Source: Betaproteobacteria bacterium RIFCSPLOWO2_02_FULL_62_17 (GTDB lineage Bacteria; Pseudomonadota; Gammaproteobacteria; Burkholderiales; SG8-39). From it: DNA of 22,286 nucleotides. A model generated the notes under the pieces. It made no database searches. It was not told the DNA's origin and saw only the letters and a list, made by a program, of their open reading frames with translations. This document shows, one piece after another, positions 15,437 through 22,286 of the stretch; positions within the stretch are counted from its first letter, which is position 1, and every line of letters begins with the position of its first letter. Made by a program: the position numbers and the translations under genes. Where the stretch lies: assembly GCA_001770355.1 (NCBI GenBank), contig MEQV01000134.1:1324-23609 (forward strand). Direction: 5' to 3'.

Positions 15437-15607
15437 CTATTCCACCGCTGGCTTGTCCGCCGCATCGGGCGCCGGCGCGGCATTGGGGTCGGCGTCCTTG
15501 CCGGGCTCCTCGGTGGTGCCGAGTTTCTTCAGACGCTTCGCTTCTTTTTTCTGCGCTTTGTGCAATTCGCGCTGTCGCTTCGCGAAATCATAATTGGGTT
15601 TGGCCAA
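15437..15607 (-). CDS. Small basic conserved-type protein, TTG start
   Basis: A 56-residue protein starting (M/L)AKPNYDFAKRQRELHKAQKK and continuing with EAKRLKKLG, then an acidic Ala/Pro-rich tail. It matches the pattern of small uncharacterised proteobacterial proteins that begin M-A-K/N-P-N-Y-x-F-x-K-R-Q and are rich in Lys/Arg helices. This is recognition from memory, not a search. The frame stays open upstream, but the only good start is TTG at 15607, preceded by AAAGGAAAAAC (AGGA about 6 bases before the codon), where the familiar N-terminus begins. It is probably a charged helix that binds nucleic acid or the ribosome, although no function is established. It lies alone between the CocE-type hydrolase and Bug 3 on the same strand. 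Confidence 0.7.
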   Translation of the reverse strand: MAKPNYDFAKRQRELHKAQKKEAKRLKKLGTTEEPGKDADPNAAPAPDAADKPAVE

Positions 15608-15672
15608 GTTTTTCCTTTCAACGATGAATCCGGTTAAGAACCCAGAGAGTAAGCGTTTTCGCCTCTCCTGGC

Positions 15673-17379
15673 TTATTCGGACAAGTGCCGCGGCGGCGTA
15701 ATCGGTATCAACAGGTGCGAGTCGTAACGCCCTCCGCTCCAGAGGATGTGCTCGCCTTTGTTGCGCGCGGAAACCAGCGATTCGCCCGTCACCGGGTTGC
15801 CCACGTGCAAAATCGGATGTCCCGCGATCAGGATGCGCAACGTTTCCCCGGCATGCCACAGGCAGCCCATCGGCCAGAATTCGATGTCCACCGGCACGAT
15901 CTCGCCGGGCTTGAGCAATTGCTCGCGCCGGTGGGTGTGCCAGGGCTGCCCGGGTTTGGAGCGCGCTGTATCGAGCTCACGGTGACTTGCGCGCAGGAAA
16001 CCGCGCGCCGGTTCCGCCACCCAGTTGACGCCATAGACCGTGTACGGGACGCGCCCGCCATCGGGGTCAAGCTTCTGCGCGACCACGAAAAGATCCATGT
16101 CGTCGTTGCCCCTGTCGTCATTACCCCTTGCCTCGACCCAGAGGCGCAGGCTCATATGGCCGGTGAGTTCGGTATCCCGATCGAAGCGGTAATCGAACGC
16201 CGCCTGGCCCTGCGTCGCGTTGTAGGCAAGCCTTGCTTCGCCCGCCACCGTGGCGCTCGACAACTTCCTGGTGGCGGCATCAAGATAAAGGGCCTGGTGC
16301 CGGGTGCGCGCGATCGGCCATTCGTTCTCGGCCCGGTAGGCATTGGTGGGCGCATCGATCGCCCGGTCCATGATGGCGACGCGCACGCGCGGCGTTTTCT
16401 CCCAGCCGTTGTCGATCCCCTTGAGGAAATGATCGAAGAATTTGCGCAGATCCTCGACGTTGGCGGGGTCGTAGTAATCCGGCCACTCCCATCCATCGTG
16501 AATGCGCAGCCATTTGTCCTTCGAGCCCAGCTGCTTGAAGCCTTCGAACGATCCGCGCGAATGCAAGCGGCTGTTCCAGCTCGCCACCACATAGGCGGGG
16601 CATTGCGTCAGCTCGTGCCTGGCGCGCTTGCCCTCCCAGTAATCGTTCCAGGTCGGATACTTCGAAGCCATGCCCGGGCAGTCCTCGACGCGGGTGCGCG
16701 AATGCAGACCGTCCCAGACGAAATCGATCCAGTTGCCGGGCGCCGTGGTGATACCGCCCAGCGCGACATTTTCGCGATACAGATCCGACCAGCCTTCCCA
16801 GGGCGCGATCGCCGCCAGATGCGGCGGGCGTGTCGCCGCCGCGTACCACTGGCATTGCGCCAGCCAGGAGTTGCCCGACAGCGCCACTTTGCCGTTGCAC
16901 CAGGGCTGCGCCGCGAGCCATTCGATAAGATCGTGCATGTCCTCGGCCTCTCCGCCGCCCGCATTACAGCCACCAATAGTGAGGAGGTCGCCTTCGGACA
17001 TCCAGCTTCCTCGCCCGTCGGGATTGACCACCGCGTAACCATGACGGCACCAGTACTCGGGATCCGGCGCCTCGAACTTGGTCCACTTGCCGGGCACGCC
17101 TTGCGGCACGCAAGTGCGGTTGGCGAAACGATCAAAACCGCCCGGCCCCGTCTGGTGCTTGCCGTACGGACTCCAGGCGATGATCGCGGGCAATGATCGC
17201 GCGCCAGGATCGGCATCGGCCGGACGAAATATATCGGTAAAGATTTTCACAGCATCGCGCATCGGCACCGCAACATCGCGCTCAACACGCACGCCATCCT
17301 CGACACTGCTTTGGGGCCTGAATCCCGGATACCCGCCTTGGACGAGATCCCTGCCCTTGCGCCACAACACTTCGATCAT
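15673..17379 (-). CDS. CocE/NonD-family alpha/beta hydrolase (peptidase S15-like)
   Basis: A 568-residue hydrolase of the cocaine-esterase/X-Pro dipeptidyl-peptidase type, acting on an unknown ester or amide. The N-terminal half is the alpha/beta fold: VPMRDAVKIFTDIFRP, IIAWSPYGKH, RHGYAVVNPDGRGSWMSEG and the nucleophile elbow ALSGNSWLA with Ser171. The C-terminal half is the jelly-roll domain: YLDAATRKLSS, LTGHMSLRLWV, DMDLFVVAQKL, YLTV-type strands, and PGEIVPVDIEFWPMGCLWHAGETLRI. No signal peptide is seen. The region expected to hold the Asp and His (VASWNSRLHSRGS and LRIHDGWEWPDYYD) differs from the GWYD and GPWxH of classical CocE, so the rest of the triad is uncertain. AGGAG lies 10 bases before the ATG. 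It is divergent from Bug 4. Confidence 0.86.
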   Translation of the reverse strand: MIEVLWRKGRDLVQGGYPGFRPQSSVEDGVRVERDVAVPMRDAVKIFTDIFRPADADPGARSLPAIIAWSPYGKHQTGPGGFDRFANRTCVPQGVPGKWTKFEAPDPEYWCRHGYAVVNPDGRGSWMSEGDLLTIGGCNAGGGEAEDMHDLIEWLAAQPWCNGKVALSGNSWLAQCQWYAAATRPPHLAAIAPWEGWSDLYRENVALGGITTAPGNWIDFVWDGLHSRTRVEDCPGMASKYPTWNDYWEGKRARHELTQCPAYVVASWNSRLHSRGSFEGFKQLGSKDKWLRIHDGWEWPDYYDPANVEDLRKFFDHFLKGIDNGWEKTPRVRVAIMDRAIDAPTNAYRAENEWPIARTRHQALYLDAATRKLSSATVAGEARLAYNATQGQAAFDYRFDRDTELTGHMSLRLWVEARGNDDRGNDDMDLFVVAQKLDPDGGRVPYTVYGVNWVAEPARGFLRASHRELDTARSKPGQPWHTHRREQLLKPGEIVPVDIEFWPMGCLWHAGETLRILIAGHPILHVGNPVTGESLVSARNKGEHILWSGGRYDSHLLIPITPPRHLSE

Positions 17380-17476
17380 TGACTTATCGCTCCTGTTCGC
17401 TTGCCGCCCTGGCCGATGGCGCCAAGCTTATCCGATCGGGTGAGCTTCTGATGGCGACATTGTGATGGCGGCGCCC

Positions 17477-17505
17477 TTGCCGGCCAGGGCGGTTCAGCGT
17501 AGATT
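17477..17505 (+). promoter_or_regulatory. Candidate sigma-70-like promoter for the Bug 4 / E1 run
   Basis: TTGCCG (17477-17482) and TAGATT (17500-17505) are separated by exactly 17 bases, each with four of six consensus positions. A start near 17512 would leave a leader of about 28 bases. An 11-bp arm (17482-17492) overlapping the spacer has its exact inverse at 17404-17414 near the divergent hydrolase gene, so a shared regulator is conceivable. This is pattern evidence only. Confidence 0.33.
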
Positions 17506-17539
17506 GCGCGTTCACAAAATTGCAAGAGGGGGAAACGAC

Positions 17540-18526
17540 ATGAATGCAAATTCACGAGTGTCATATTGGCCCGCCGCAGTCGCCGGCGCGGTGTTAATCG
17601 CCGGCTATGGCGGATTTGCGCAGGCGCAGGCCTGGCCCGCCAAACCGGTTCGCGTGGTGGTGGCCTTCGCTCCCGGCGGCCTGGCGGATGGAATCACCCG
17701 TCTGGTCGGGCAAAAGCTCGGCGATCGCCTGGGCCAACCCGTCGTGGTCGAGAATCGCGGCGGCGCCGGCGGCAATATCGGCGCACGCCAGGTGGTTGGC
17801 GCCGCGCCCGACGGCTACACGCTGCTCGCCCACACCGCGGCCAGCGCCATCAATGTGTCCCTTTACAAGAATCCGGGATTCGATTTCCTGAACGATCTGG
17901 CGCCCATCGCCAATACCGGTTCGACACCGGGCCTGTTTGCGGTCAATTCATCCAACCCCGCGACCAGCCTGCCGGACCTGATCCGCCGCGCGAAAGAAAA
18001 AGGCAACCTCAGCTTCTCCACCGCGGGCGTTGGCACTTCATCGCACCTTGCGGCTGAGTATCTGTTCAACACTCTGGCCGGCATCAAGGCCACCCACGTG
18101 CCTTACCAGGGTGGCGCACCCGCCATCACCGCGGTGGTGGGCAACCAGGTGGAATTGATCAGCGGCTCGATGCCGCCGGTCGCGGTTTTCGTGAAACAGG
18201 GGTCGCTCAAGGCGCTGGCGGTGTCAAGCCTGAAGCGCGTGGAGGCGCTCCCCAACGTGCCCACCGTGAGCGAATCCGGGTATGCCGATTTCGAGGAGCG
18301 CTCGTGGGTAGGATTTTTCGCGCCGGCAAAAACCCCCGCCGTCATCGTCAACCGGCTCAACACCGAAATCAACCAGATCGTGCTGCTGCCGGATGTGAAG
18401 GAGCGGCTCGCCACCCAGGGCATGGAGCCCCAGGCGGGTAACGCCGCGGAGTTCGCGGCTTACGTCAAAAAGGAAGTCAATATGTGGGCAAAGATCGTCA
18501 AAACGGTCGGCATTACGGTTAATTGA
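17540..18526 (+). CDS. Bug/TctC-family periplasmic substrate-binding protein (4)
   Basis: Periplasmic receptor of 328 residues with a signal peptide (about residues 1-30; hydrophobic AAVAGAVLIAGYGG, ending AQAQA). Hallmarks are KPVRVVVAFAPGGLADGITRLV, VVENRGGAGGNIGARQV, AAPDGYTLLAHTA, LSFSTAGVGTSSHLAAEYL, THVPYQGGAPAITAV, PNVPTVSESGY and SWVGFFAPAKTP. The start at 17540 has GAGGGGGAA a few bases upstream and places a basic n-region before the hydrophobic core; an in-frame extension back to 17462 adds an Arg-rich stretch that would spoil the signal. It is the first gene of the run leading to the E1 alpha/beta genes, whose substrate or precursor it may import. The ligand is unknown. Confidence 0.92.
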   Translation: MNANSRVSYWPAAVAGAVLIAGYGGFAQAQAWPAKPVRVVVAFAPGGLADGITRLVGQKLGDRLGQPVVVENRGGAGGNIGARQVVGAAPDGYTLLAHTAASAINVSLYKNPGFDFLNDLAPIANTGSTPGLFAVNSSNPATSLPDLIRRAKEKGNLSFSTAGVGTSSHLAAEYLFNTLAGIKATHVPYQGGAPAITAVVGNQVELISGSMPPVAVFVKQGSLKALAVSSLKRVEALPNVPTVSESGYADFEERSWVGFFAPAKTPAVIVNRLNTEINQIVLLPDVKERLATQGMEPQAGNAAEFAAYVKKEVNMWAKIVKTVGITVN

Positions 18527-18573
18527 CGCGCACGGAAAATTCAGATCCGCCCTTATTCGAAGAGCGAATATCC

Positions 18574-19611
18574 ATGTCTTCAAACTCCAATCCGCCCCTG
18601 GACAAATCCACCGCACAGCGCATGGCCGAGCGCATGCTGGTGATGCGCCGCTTCGAGGAAAAAACTCTCGATCTATTCCAGCGCAAGCTCATCCCGGGCA
18701 TGTACCACCTGTACATCGGCCAGGAAGCCGGCGGGTCCGCGGTGCTGGATGCGCTGGGCAGCGAAGACAGCCTGCTCACCAATCACCGTGGGCACGGGCA
18801 CGTGGTCGGGCGCGGCAGCGATCTGGGCCGTTCATTCTCCGAATTGCTGGGCAAGGCCAACGGCCTCACCGGAGGCCGCGGCGGCTCGGTGCACATGTGC
18901 GATCCGGAGCGCGGCTTTCTGATTTCCTCCGCCATCCTGGGCAGCAATATTTCGCTGGCGCTGGGCGCGGGCTACGCCATCAAGCGCTCCGGGGAGAAAA
19001 AAGTGGCGGTGGTTTTCTTTGGCGACGCCTCGCTCGAGGAAGGCATCACCTTCGAAGTCATGAATATCGCCGCGATGAGGAAACTGCCCGTCCTGTTCGC
19101 GCTGGAGAACAACAACCTTGGCGCCATTGCACTGCACGAAGGCGGCTACTCCGCCTCCAACAGCGTGCTCAAGCAGTTCACGCGCATCCCGGAGCTGTTC
19201 GGCGTGAAGACGGTGCAGTTGCTTGCCGGCGACACACTGGCCAGCAAAATTGCCGGCGCACGCGAGGCGGTCGACTACTGCCGCGCCGGCAACGGCCCGG
19301 TATTCTGCGAATTGCAAAGCGTGCATTGGCCCGGCAGCAATATGGTATTCGCGCAGATGCTCACCGGGGTCATGGACCTCGGCATGGCATGGGGTGAACG
19401 CGAGCCCCAGGGCGAGCACGCCGGCTGGGTGCGCGACCACGATCCGGTGCTGCGCATGGCGCGCGAGTTCATCGCCGCCGGGCTCATGAGCAGGGATGAA
19501 CTGCTCGCGCTGGACCGGAAGGTCTGCGAGGAGGTCGAGTGCGCGGCGCAGTTCGCCATCGACAGCCCGCTTCCCGAACCGCAGAGCGCCTACCACCACG
19601 TATTCGCCTGA
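18574..19611 (+). CDS. Thiamine-diphosphate-dependent dehydrogenase E1 alpha subunit (acetoin/2-oxoacid type)
   Basis: The alpha subunit of a heterotetrameric E1 that decarboxylates a 2-oxoacid or cleaves acetoin using thiamine diphosphate. The 345-residue protein has MLVMRRFEEK, GMYHLYIGQEA, LLTNHRGHGHVVGRG and GLTGGRGGSVHMCDPERGF. The cofactor motif runs from GDASLEEG (150-157) to ENNN (178-181). Acetoin dehydrogenase alpha subunits are the nearest type I recognise; pyruvate and branched-chain types are alternatives. The ATG at 18574 (GAAGAG nine bases upstream) is preferred over the in-frame TTG at 18523, which overlaps the preceding stop. E1 beta follows after 31 bases. No lipoyl E2 or E3 gene is next to it, so partners must be elsewhere or the E1 pair works alone. 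Confidence 0.9.
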   Translation: MSSNSNPPLDKSTAQRMAERMLVMRRFEEKTLDLFQRKLIPGMYHLYIGQEAGGSAVLDALGSEDSLLTNHRGHGHVVGRGSDLGRSFSELLGKANGLTGGRGGSVHMCDPERGFLISSAILGSNISLALGAGYAIKRSGEKKVAVVFFGDASLEEGITFEVMNIAAMRKLPVLFALENNNLGAIALHEGGYSASNSVLKQFTRIPELFGVKTVQLLAGDTLASKIAGAREAVDYCRAGNGPVFCELQSVHWPGSNMVFAQMLTGVMDLGMAWGEREPQGEHAGWVRDHDPVLRMAREFIAAGLMSRDELLALDRKVCEEVECAAQFAIDSPLPEPQSAYHHVFA

Positions 19612-19642
19612 ACACCAAGGCAAGACTGCGACAAGGATCCGC

Positions 19643-20614
19643 ATGAAACAGATGAGCTACGCCGCGGCCCTGGTCGACGGCCTGTATGAAGCGCTTGCCA
19701 GCGACGAAAAGGTCAGCATCGTTTCGGGCCACCCGGTGGGTTTCGGTCCGCATCGCGCGCTGATGGATCGCGTCTATGACGATTTTCATGACCGCATTTT
19801 CGATCCGCCCAATTCCGAGGCCGCCATTGCCGGCATGGGCGCGGGCGCAGCGATGCTGGGCGAACGGCCCTTCATCAATCTATCGACATCGATCTTCAGC
19901 TACGTGGGCTGGTCGCAGATCGTCAACGATGCGCCCAACGTGCACCACATGTCCGACGGCATGCTTACCGCGCCGGTGGTCTATTACGGCCTGCACGGCG
20001 TGCGCGGCAACGGCGCCGCGCAGCACAGCGGCAGCCCGCAGGCGATGCTGTGGAACGCACCCGGATTGCAGATCGCCCTGCCCTCATCGCCGTCCGACGT
20101 GAAGGGATTGCTGCTCTGGGCATTGCGCAGCAGGAATCCGACTTTCTTCCTGACGCACGCGAAGCTCCTCAGTATCGAAGGCCCGGTGGCGGAAGGACTG
20201 TATGAGACGCCCTTCGGCGTGGCGGAGATCAAGCGCGCCGGACGCGATGTCACCATCATCGCCACCTCGCTGATGGTGGTGGTTGCACTGCAAGCGGCCG
20301 AGACGCTCGCCAAGGAAGGCGTCGAGGCCGAAGTGGTCGACCCGCGCACCCTCACGCCGTTCGACGAAAAGACCCTGCTCGCTTCGGTTGAACGCACCGG
20401 CCGGCTGGTGGTGGTGGATGAATGCCCCTTGCGCTGCGGGGTGGCTGCGGAGATTACCGCGACCATCGCCGAGAAAGGCTTCAAATTCCTGAAATCGCCG
20501 CCGGTGCGCATCACGCGCCCCGATGTACCCATCCCCTTCAGCACGCCGATCGAGGACGAACTCGTGCCGAATGCGGCGAAGGTGGTGGCCGCGGTGCGAG
20601 AACTGCTGCGCTAG
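19643..20614 (+). CDS. Thiamine-diphosphate-dependent dehydrogenase E1 beta subunit (acetoin/2-oxoacid type)
   Basis: Partner of the upstream alpha subunit, 323 residues. The N-terminal domain has SYAAALVDGLYEAL and PPNSEAAIAGMGAGAAMLGERPFINL, retaining the catalytic Glu of the SEAAIAG motif. AAQHSGSPQAMLWNAPGLQIALPSSPSDVKGLL is the classic beta-subunit QHS...PGL...P block. The C-terminal transketolase domain has VTIIATSLMVVVAL, VEAEVVDPRTLTPFD and RLVVVDECPLRCGVAAEI. Some positions are unusual: SIFSYVGWSQIVND replaces the common DFxxxAxDQIxN, which hints at an atypical substrate. AAGGATCC precedes the ATG at 19643; the longer in-frame opening from 19496 lies inside the alpha gene. Bug 5 follows after 36 bases, probably in the same transcript. 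Confidence 0.9.
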   Translation: MKQMSYAAALVDGLYEALASDEKVSIVSGHPVGFGPHRALMDRVYDDFHDRIFDPPNSEAAIAGMGAGAAMLGERPFINLSTSIFSYVGWSQIVNDAPNVHHMSDGMLTAPVVYYGLHGVRGNGAAQHSGSPQAMLWNAPGLQIALPSSPSDVKGLLLWALRSRNPTFFLTHAKLLSIEGPVAEGLYETPFGVAEIKRAGRDVTIIATSLMVVVALQAAETLAKEGVEAEVVDPRTLTPFDEKTLLASVERTGRLVVVDECPLRCGVAAEITATIAEKGFKFLKSPPVRITRPDVPIPFSTPIEDELVPNAAKVVAAVRELLR

Positions 20615-20650
20615 CCTTGCAACATCCATTGCAATCGAAGAGGAGTCGAT

Positions 20651-21667
20651 ATGCGCCATTCCTGTGAAATCTTTAAGCGCCCGGGTTGCCGGGCATGCCT
20701 TCTGGCCGCGCTGGCGCTGGGTGCCGCGTCGCCGCTTTGGCCGGGCGAAGCCTTGGCCCAGGCCGGCGCCTGGCCCAACCGGACGGTGCGCTTCATCGTG
20801 CCGTTTCCGCCCGGCGGCGCCAATGATCTGCTGCCGCGCATCTTCGCCGAGCGCATGCAGGGTAGGCTCGGCCAGCCGGTGGTGGTCGAAAACCGGCCCG
20901 GGGCCGGCAGCAGCCTCGGCACCGCGTACGCCGCAAGTCAGCCCGCCGACGGCTATACCCTGCTGCTGGCCTCGGTGGCCCACGTCGTCAACGTGAATTT
21001 CTTCATCAAGCTGCCCTATGATCCGATCAAGAGCTTTGAGCCGGTCACGATGGTGGCGACGATTCCATTCGTGATGACCGTCAATCCGGCGCTGGGAGTG
21101 ACTTCGCTCAAGGAACTGATTGCATTGCTGCGGGAGAAGCCCGGCGCCACCTATGCCACCGCCGGCATCGGCACCTCGCACCACCTCGGCGCGGAATTGC
21201 TGAAAACCATGACCGACCTGCAACTCACGCACGTGCCCTACAAGGGCGCCGCCGGCATCGTGCCGGCGCTGCTCGCCAACCAAGTCACCTTCTCGATAGC
21301 GTCGATCAGCTCGCTGGTGCCGCATTTCAAGTCGGGAAGGCTGCGCGCGCTGGCGGTTGCCGGCAGCGAGCGCACCCCGCTCCTGCCCGGGGTGCCGACC
21401 GTGGCCGAAGCCGGCGGACTGCCCGGCTATGCGCTCGACGTCTGGTTTGGCGTACTGGCGCCGGCAGCAACGCCGCGACCCATCATCGATCGCCTGAATA
21501 GCGAAATCAATGCCGTCGTGCACGATGCGGACGTGGTGCGCGACAAGTTCGCCCCGGTCGGACTTTCGCCGGTCGGCAGCACGCCGGAGCGCTTCATGGA
21601 AGTGATGAAAACCGACCTGGTGAAATACGTCAGGATCGCGAAGGATGCGAACATCAAGCCGGAGTGA
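20651..21667 (+). CDS. Bug/TctC-family periplasmic substrate-binding protein (5)
   Basis: Periplasmic receptor of 338 residues. The signal region is long (about 37 residues, basic start, then CLLAALALGAASPLW, ending ALAQA). The mature part has RTVRFIVPFPPGGANDLLPRIF, VVENRPGAGSSLGTAYA, PADGYTLLLASVA, ATYATAGIGTSHHLGAELL, THVPYKGAAGIVPAL and GVPTVAEAGGLPGYALDVWFG, all typical. GAGGAG stands 6 bases before the ATG. It is placed between the E1 beta gene and an amidohydrolase gene on the same strand, so it may deliver the substrate of one of them. The ligand cannot be read from sequence. This is the fifth such receptor in 11.3 kb. Confidence 0.93.
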   Translation: MRHSCEIFKRPGCRACLLAALALGAASPLWPGEALAQAGAWPNRTVRFIVPFPPGGANDLLPRIFAERMQGRLGQPVVVENRPGAGSSLGTAYAASQPADGYTLLLASVAHVVNVNFFIKLPYDPIKSFEPVTMVATIPFVMTVNPALGVTSLKELIALLREKPGATYATAGIGTSHHLGAELLKTMTDLQLTHVPYKGAAGIVPALLANQVTFSIASISSLVPHFKSGRLRALAVAGSERTPLLPGVPTVAEAGGLPGYALDVWFGVLAPAATPRPIIDRLNSEINAVVHDADVVRDKFAPVGLSPVGSTPERFMEVMKTDLVKYVRIAKDANIKPE

Positions 21668-21772
21668 GTCGGGGAGCAGCAGCCCAAACCGCTACCCGCC
21701 TTGATTACTCCAGCTTGCAAACGCGTAACCCGCAGCGGCAAAAATCGTTCAAAAAACACCCAGAGGAAAACC

Positions 21773-22286
21773 ATGGCCAGAAGCTGGATCGACGTTCATT
21801 ACCACGCCATGAATGCGCCCTACGAAAAGGCGCTGGCCGCCATTGGCGGAATCATTCGCACGCCGAAGTGGTCGCGAAAAGAGGCGCTCGAGTTCAGCGA
21901 CCGGCAGGATATCGGCACGGGCTTGCTGTCCCTGGGCATCCCGGGGGCGCATTTTGGCGACGACACCAAGGCGCGCGACCTGGCCAGGCGCTGCAACGAC
22001 GACCTGGCCGAGTTTGTCGCGCTGCATCCGAAGCGCTTTGGCTTGTTCGCGATAACGCCCATGCCGGACATCGAGGGGGCCTGCGCCGAAGCGGCACGCG
22101 CGCTCGATACGCTGAAAGCCGACGGCGTGGTGCTGCTTTCCAGCTACAACGGCCAGTATCTGGGCCAGCCCCAATGGGACCCGCTGCTTGAAGTGCTGAA
22201 CCGGCGCGGGGCGGTGTGCTTCATTCACCCGAACAACCATACCCTCACGGCGGAAGTGCGCAAGGGCTTCAGCCCGGGCATTGGCA
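21773..22286 (+). CDS. ACMSD/amidohydrolase-2-like metal-dependent hydrolase or decarboxylase, 3' end outside window
   Basis: The first 171 residues of a TIM-barrel amidohydrolase, open to the window end. The N-terminus MARSWIDVHYHAM carries the first metal pair as HxH (His9, His11). FGLFAITPMPDIEGACAEAARAL and ADGVVLLSSYNGQYLG match the aminocarboxymuconate-semialdehyde-decarboxylase (ACMSD) branch, and the strand ending CFIHPNN (His152) gives the next metal-ligand His. Relatives decarboxylate or hydrolyse aromatic carboxylates and muconate-like acids, which fits the catabolic setting, but the exact reaction is not decidable. AGAGGAAAACC precedes the ATG. It lies 105 bases after Bug 5 and is probably cotranscribed. 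It is not a second LigJ, since the LigJ-specific motifs are missing from the visible part. Confidence 0.87.
   Translation, partial: MARSWIDVHYHAMNAPYEKALAAIGGIIRTPKWSRKEALEFSDRQDIGTGLLSLGIPGAHFGDDTKARDLARRCNDDLAEFVALHPKRFGLFAITPMPDIEGACAEAARALDTLKADGVVLLSSYNGQYLGQPQWDPLLEVLNRRGAVCFIHPNNHTLTAEVRKGFSPGIG

Noticed and set aside
15685..17196. 503-codon open frame on the + strand
   Set aside because: Antisense shadow of the CocE-type hydrolase, with no recognisable motif.
20084..21523. 479-codon open frame on the minus strand
   Set aside because: Antisense to E1 beta and Bug 5, both of which have clear family motifs and ribosome sites.

Overview
The window is GC-rich, densely coded bacterial DNA. 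It looks like a betaproteobacterium of the Burkholderiales. The main reasons are five separate Bug/TctC-type periplasmic binding proteins scattered among catabolic genes and a LigABC/LigJ-type protocatechuate 4,5-cleavage set. This placement is inferred from gene content; no rRNA or other phylogenetic marker is present. No tRNA, rRNA, CRISPR array or transposase gene was seen.

Left part (1-4815, + strand): the 3' portion of an arylsulfatase-type sulfatase is followed by a ligA-ligB-ligC run (protocatechuate 4,5-dioxygenase subunits and the semialdehyde dehydrogenase), a strong intrinsic terminator, and a second, divergent ligA-ligB pair. The second pair lies between two palindromic repeats with the same core. 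Convergent to it is a minus-strand operon (11378 down to 4875): a Bug receptor, an unusual long asparaginase-family protein, ligJ (4-oxalomesaconate hydratase), a third LigB-type dioxygenase with an altered metal-ligand motif, a Rieske-oxygenase-like protein that has lost its Rieske domain, and a LigF-like glutathione S-transferase. Together these suggest degradation of a methoxylated or carboxylated aromatic (lignin- or phthalate-like) by meta-cleavage. Ring cleavage (LigAB), oxidation to the pyrone dicarboxylate (LigC) and a later hydration step (LigJ) are present. The pyrone lactonase, tautomerase and aldolase steps are not in this window.

Middle (11379-15607): a 0.5 kb non-coding stretch with a dyad-flanked candidate promoter precedes an AAA ATPase of the DUF4143 type. 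Convergent to it are two tandem Bug receptors joined by a 97-bp palindromic repeat that contributes sequence to both, and then a 56-codon basic protein with a TTG start.

Right part (15673-22286): a CocE/NonD-type hydrolase on the minus strand is divergent from a plus-strand run of Bug receptor, E1 alpha and E1 beta of a thiamine-dependent 2-oxoacid or acetoin dehydrogenase without E2/E3, another Bug receptor, and the 5' part of an ACMSD-like amidohydrolase cut by the window end.

The most notable points are the Rieske oxygenase lacking its Rieske domain, the repeat-bracketed second ligAB pair, the repeat that supplies a signal-peptide core and a stop codon to adjacent Bug genes, and altered active-site motifs in the third LigB and in the asparaginase-like protein.
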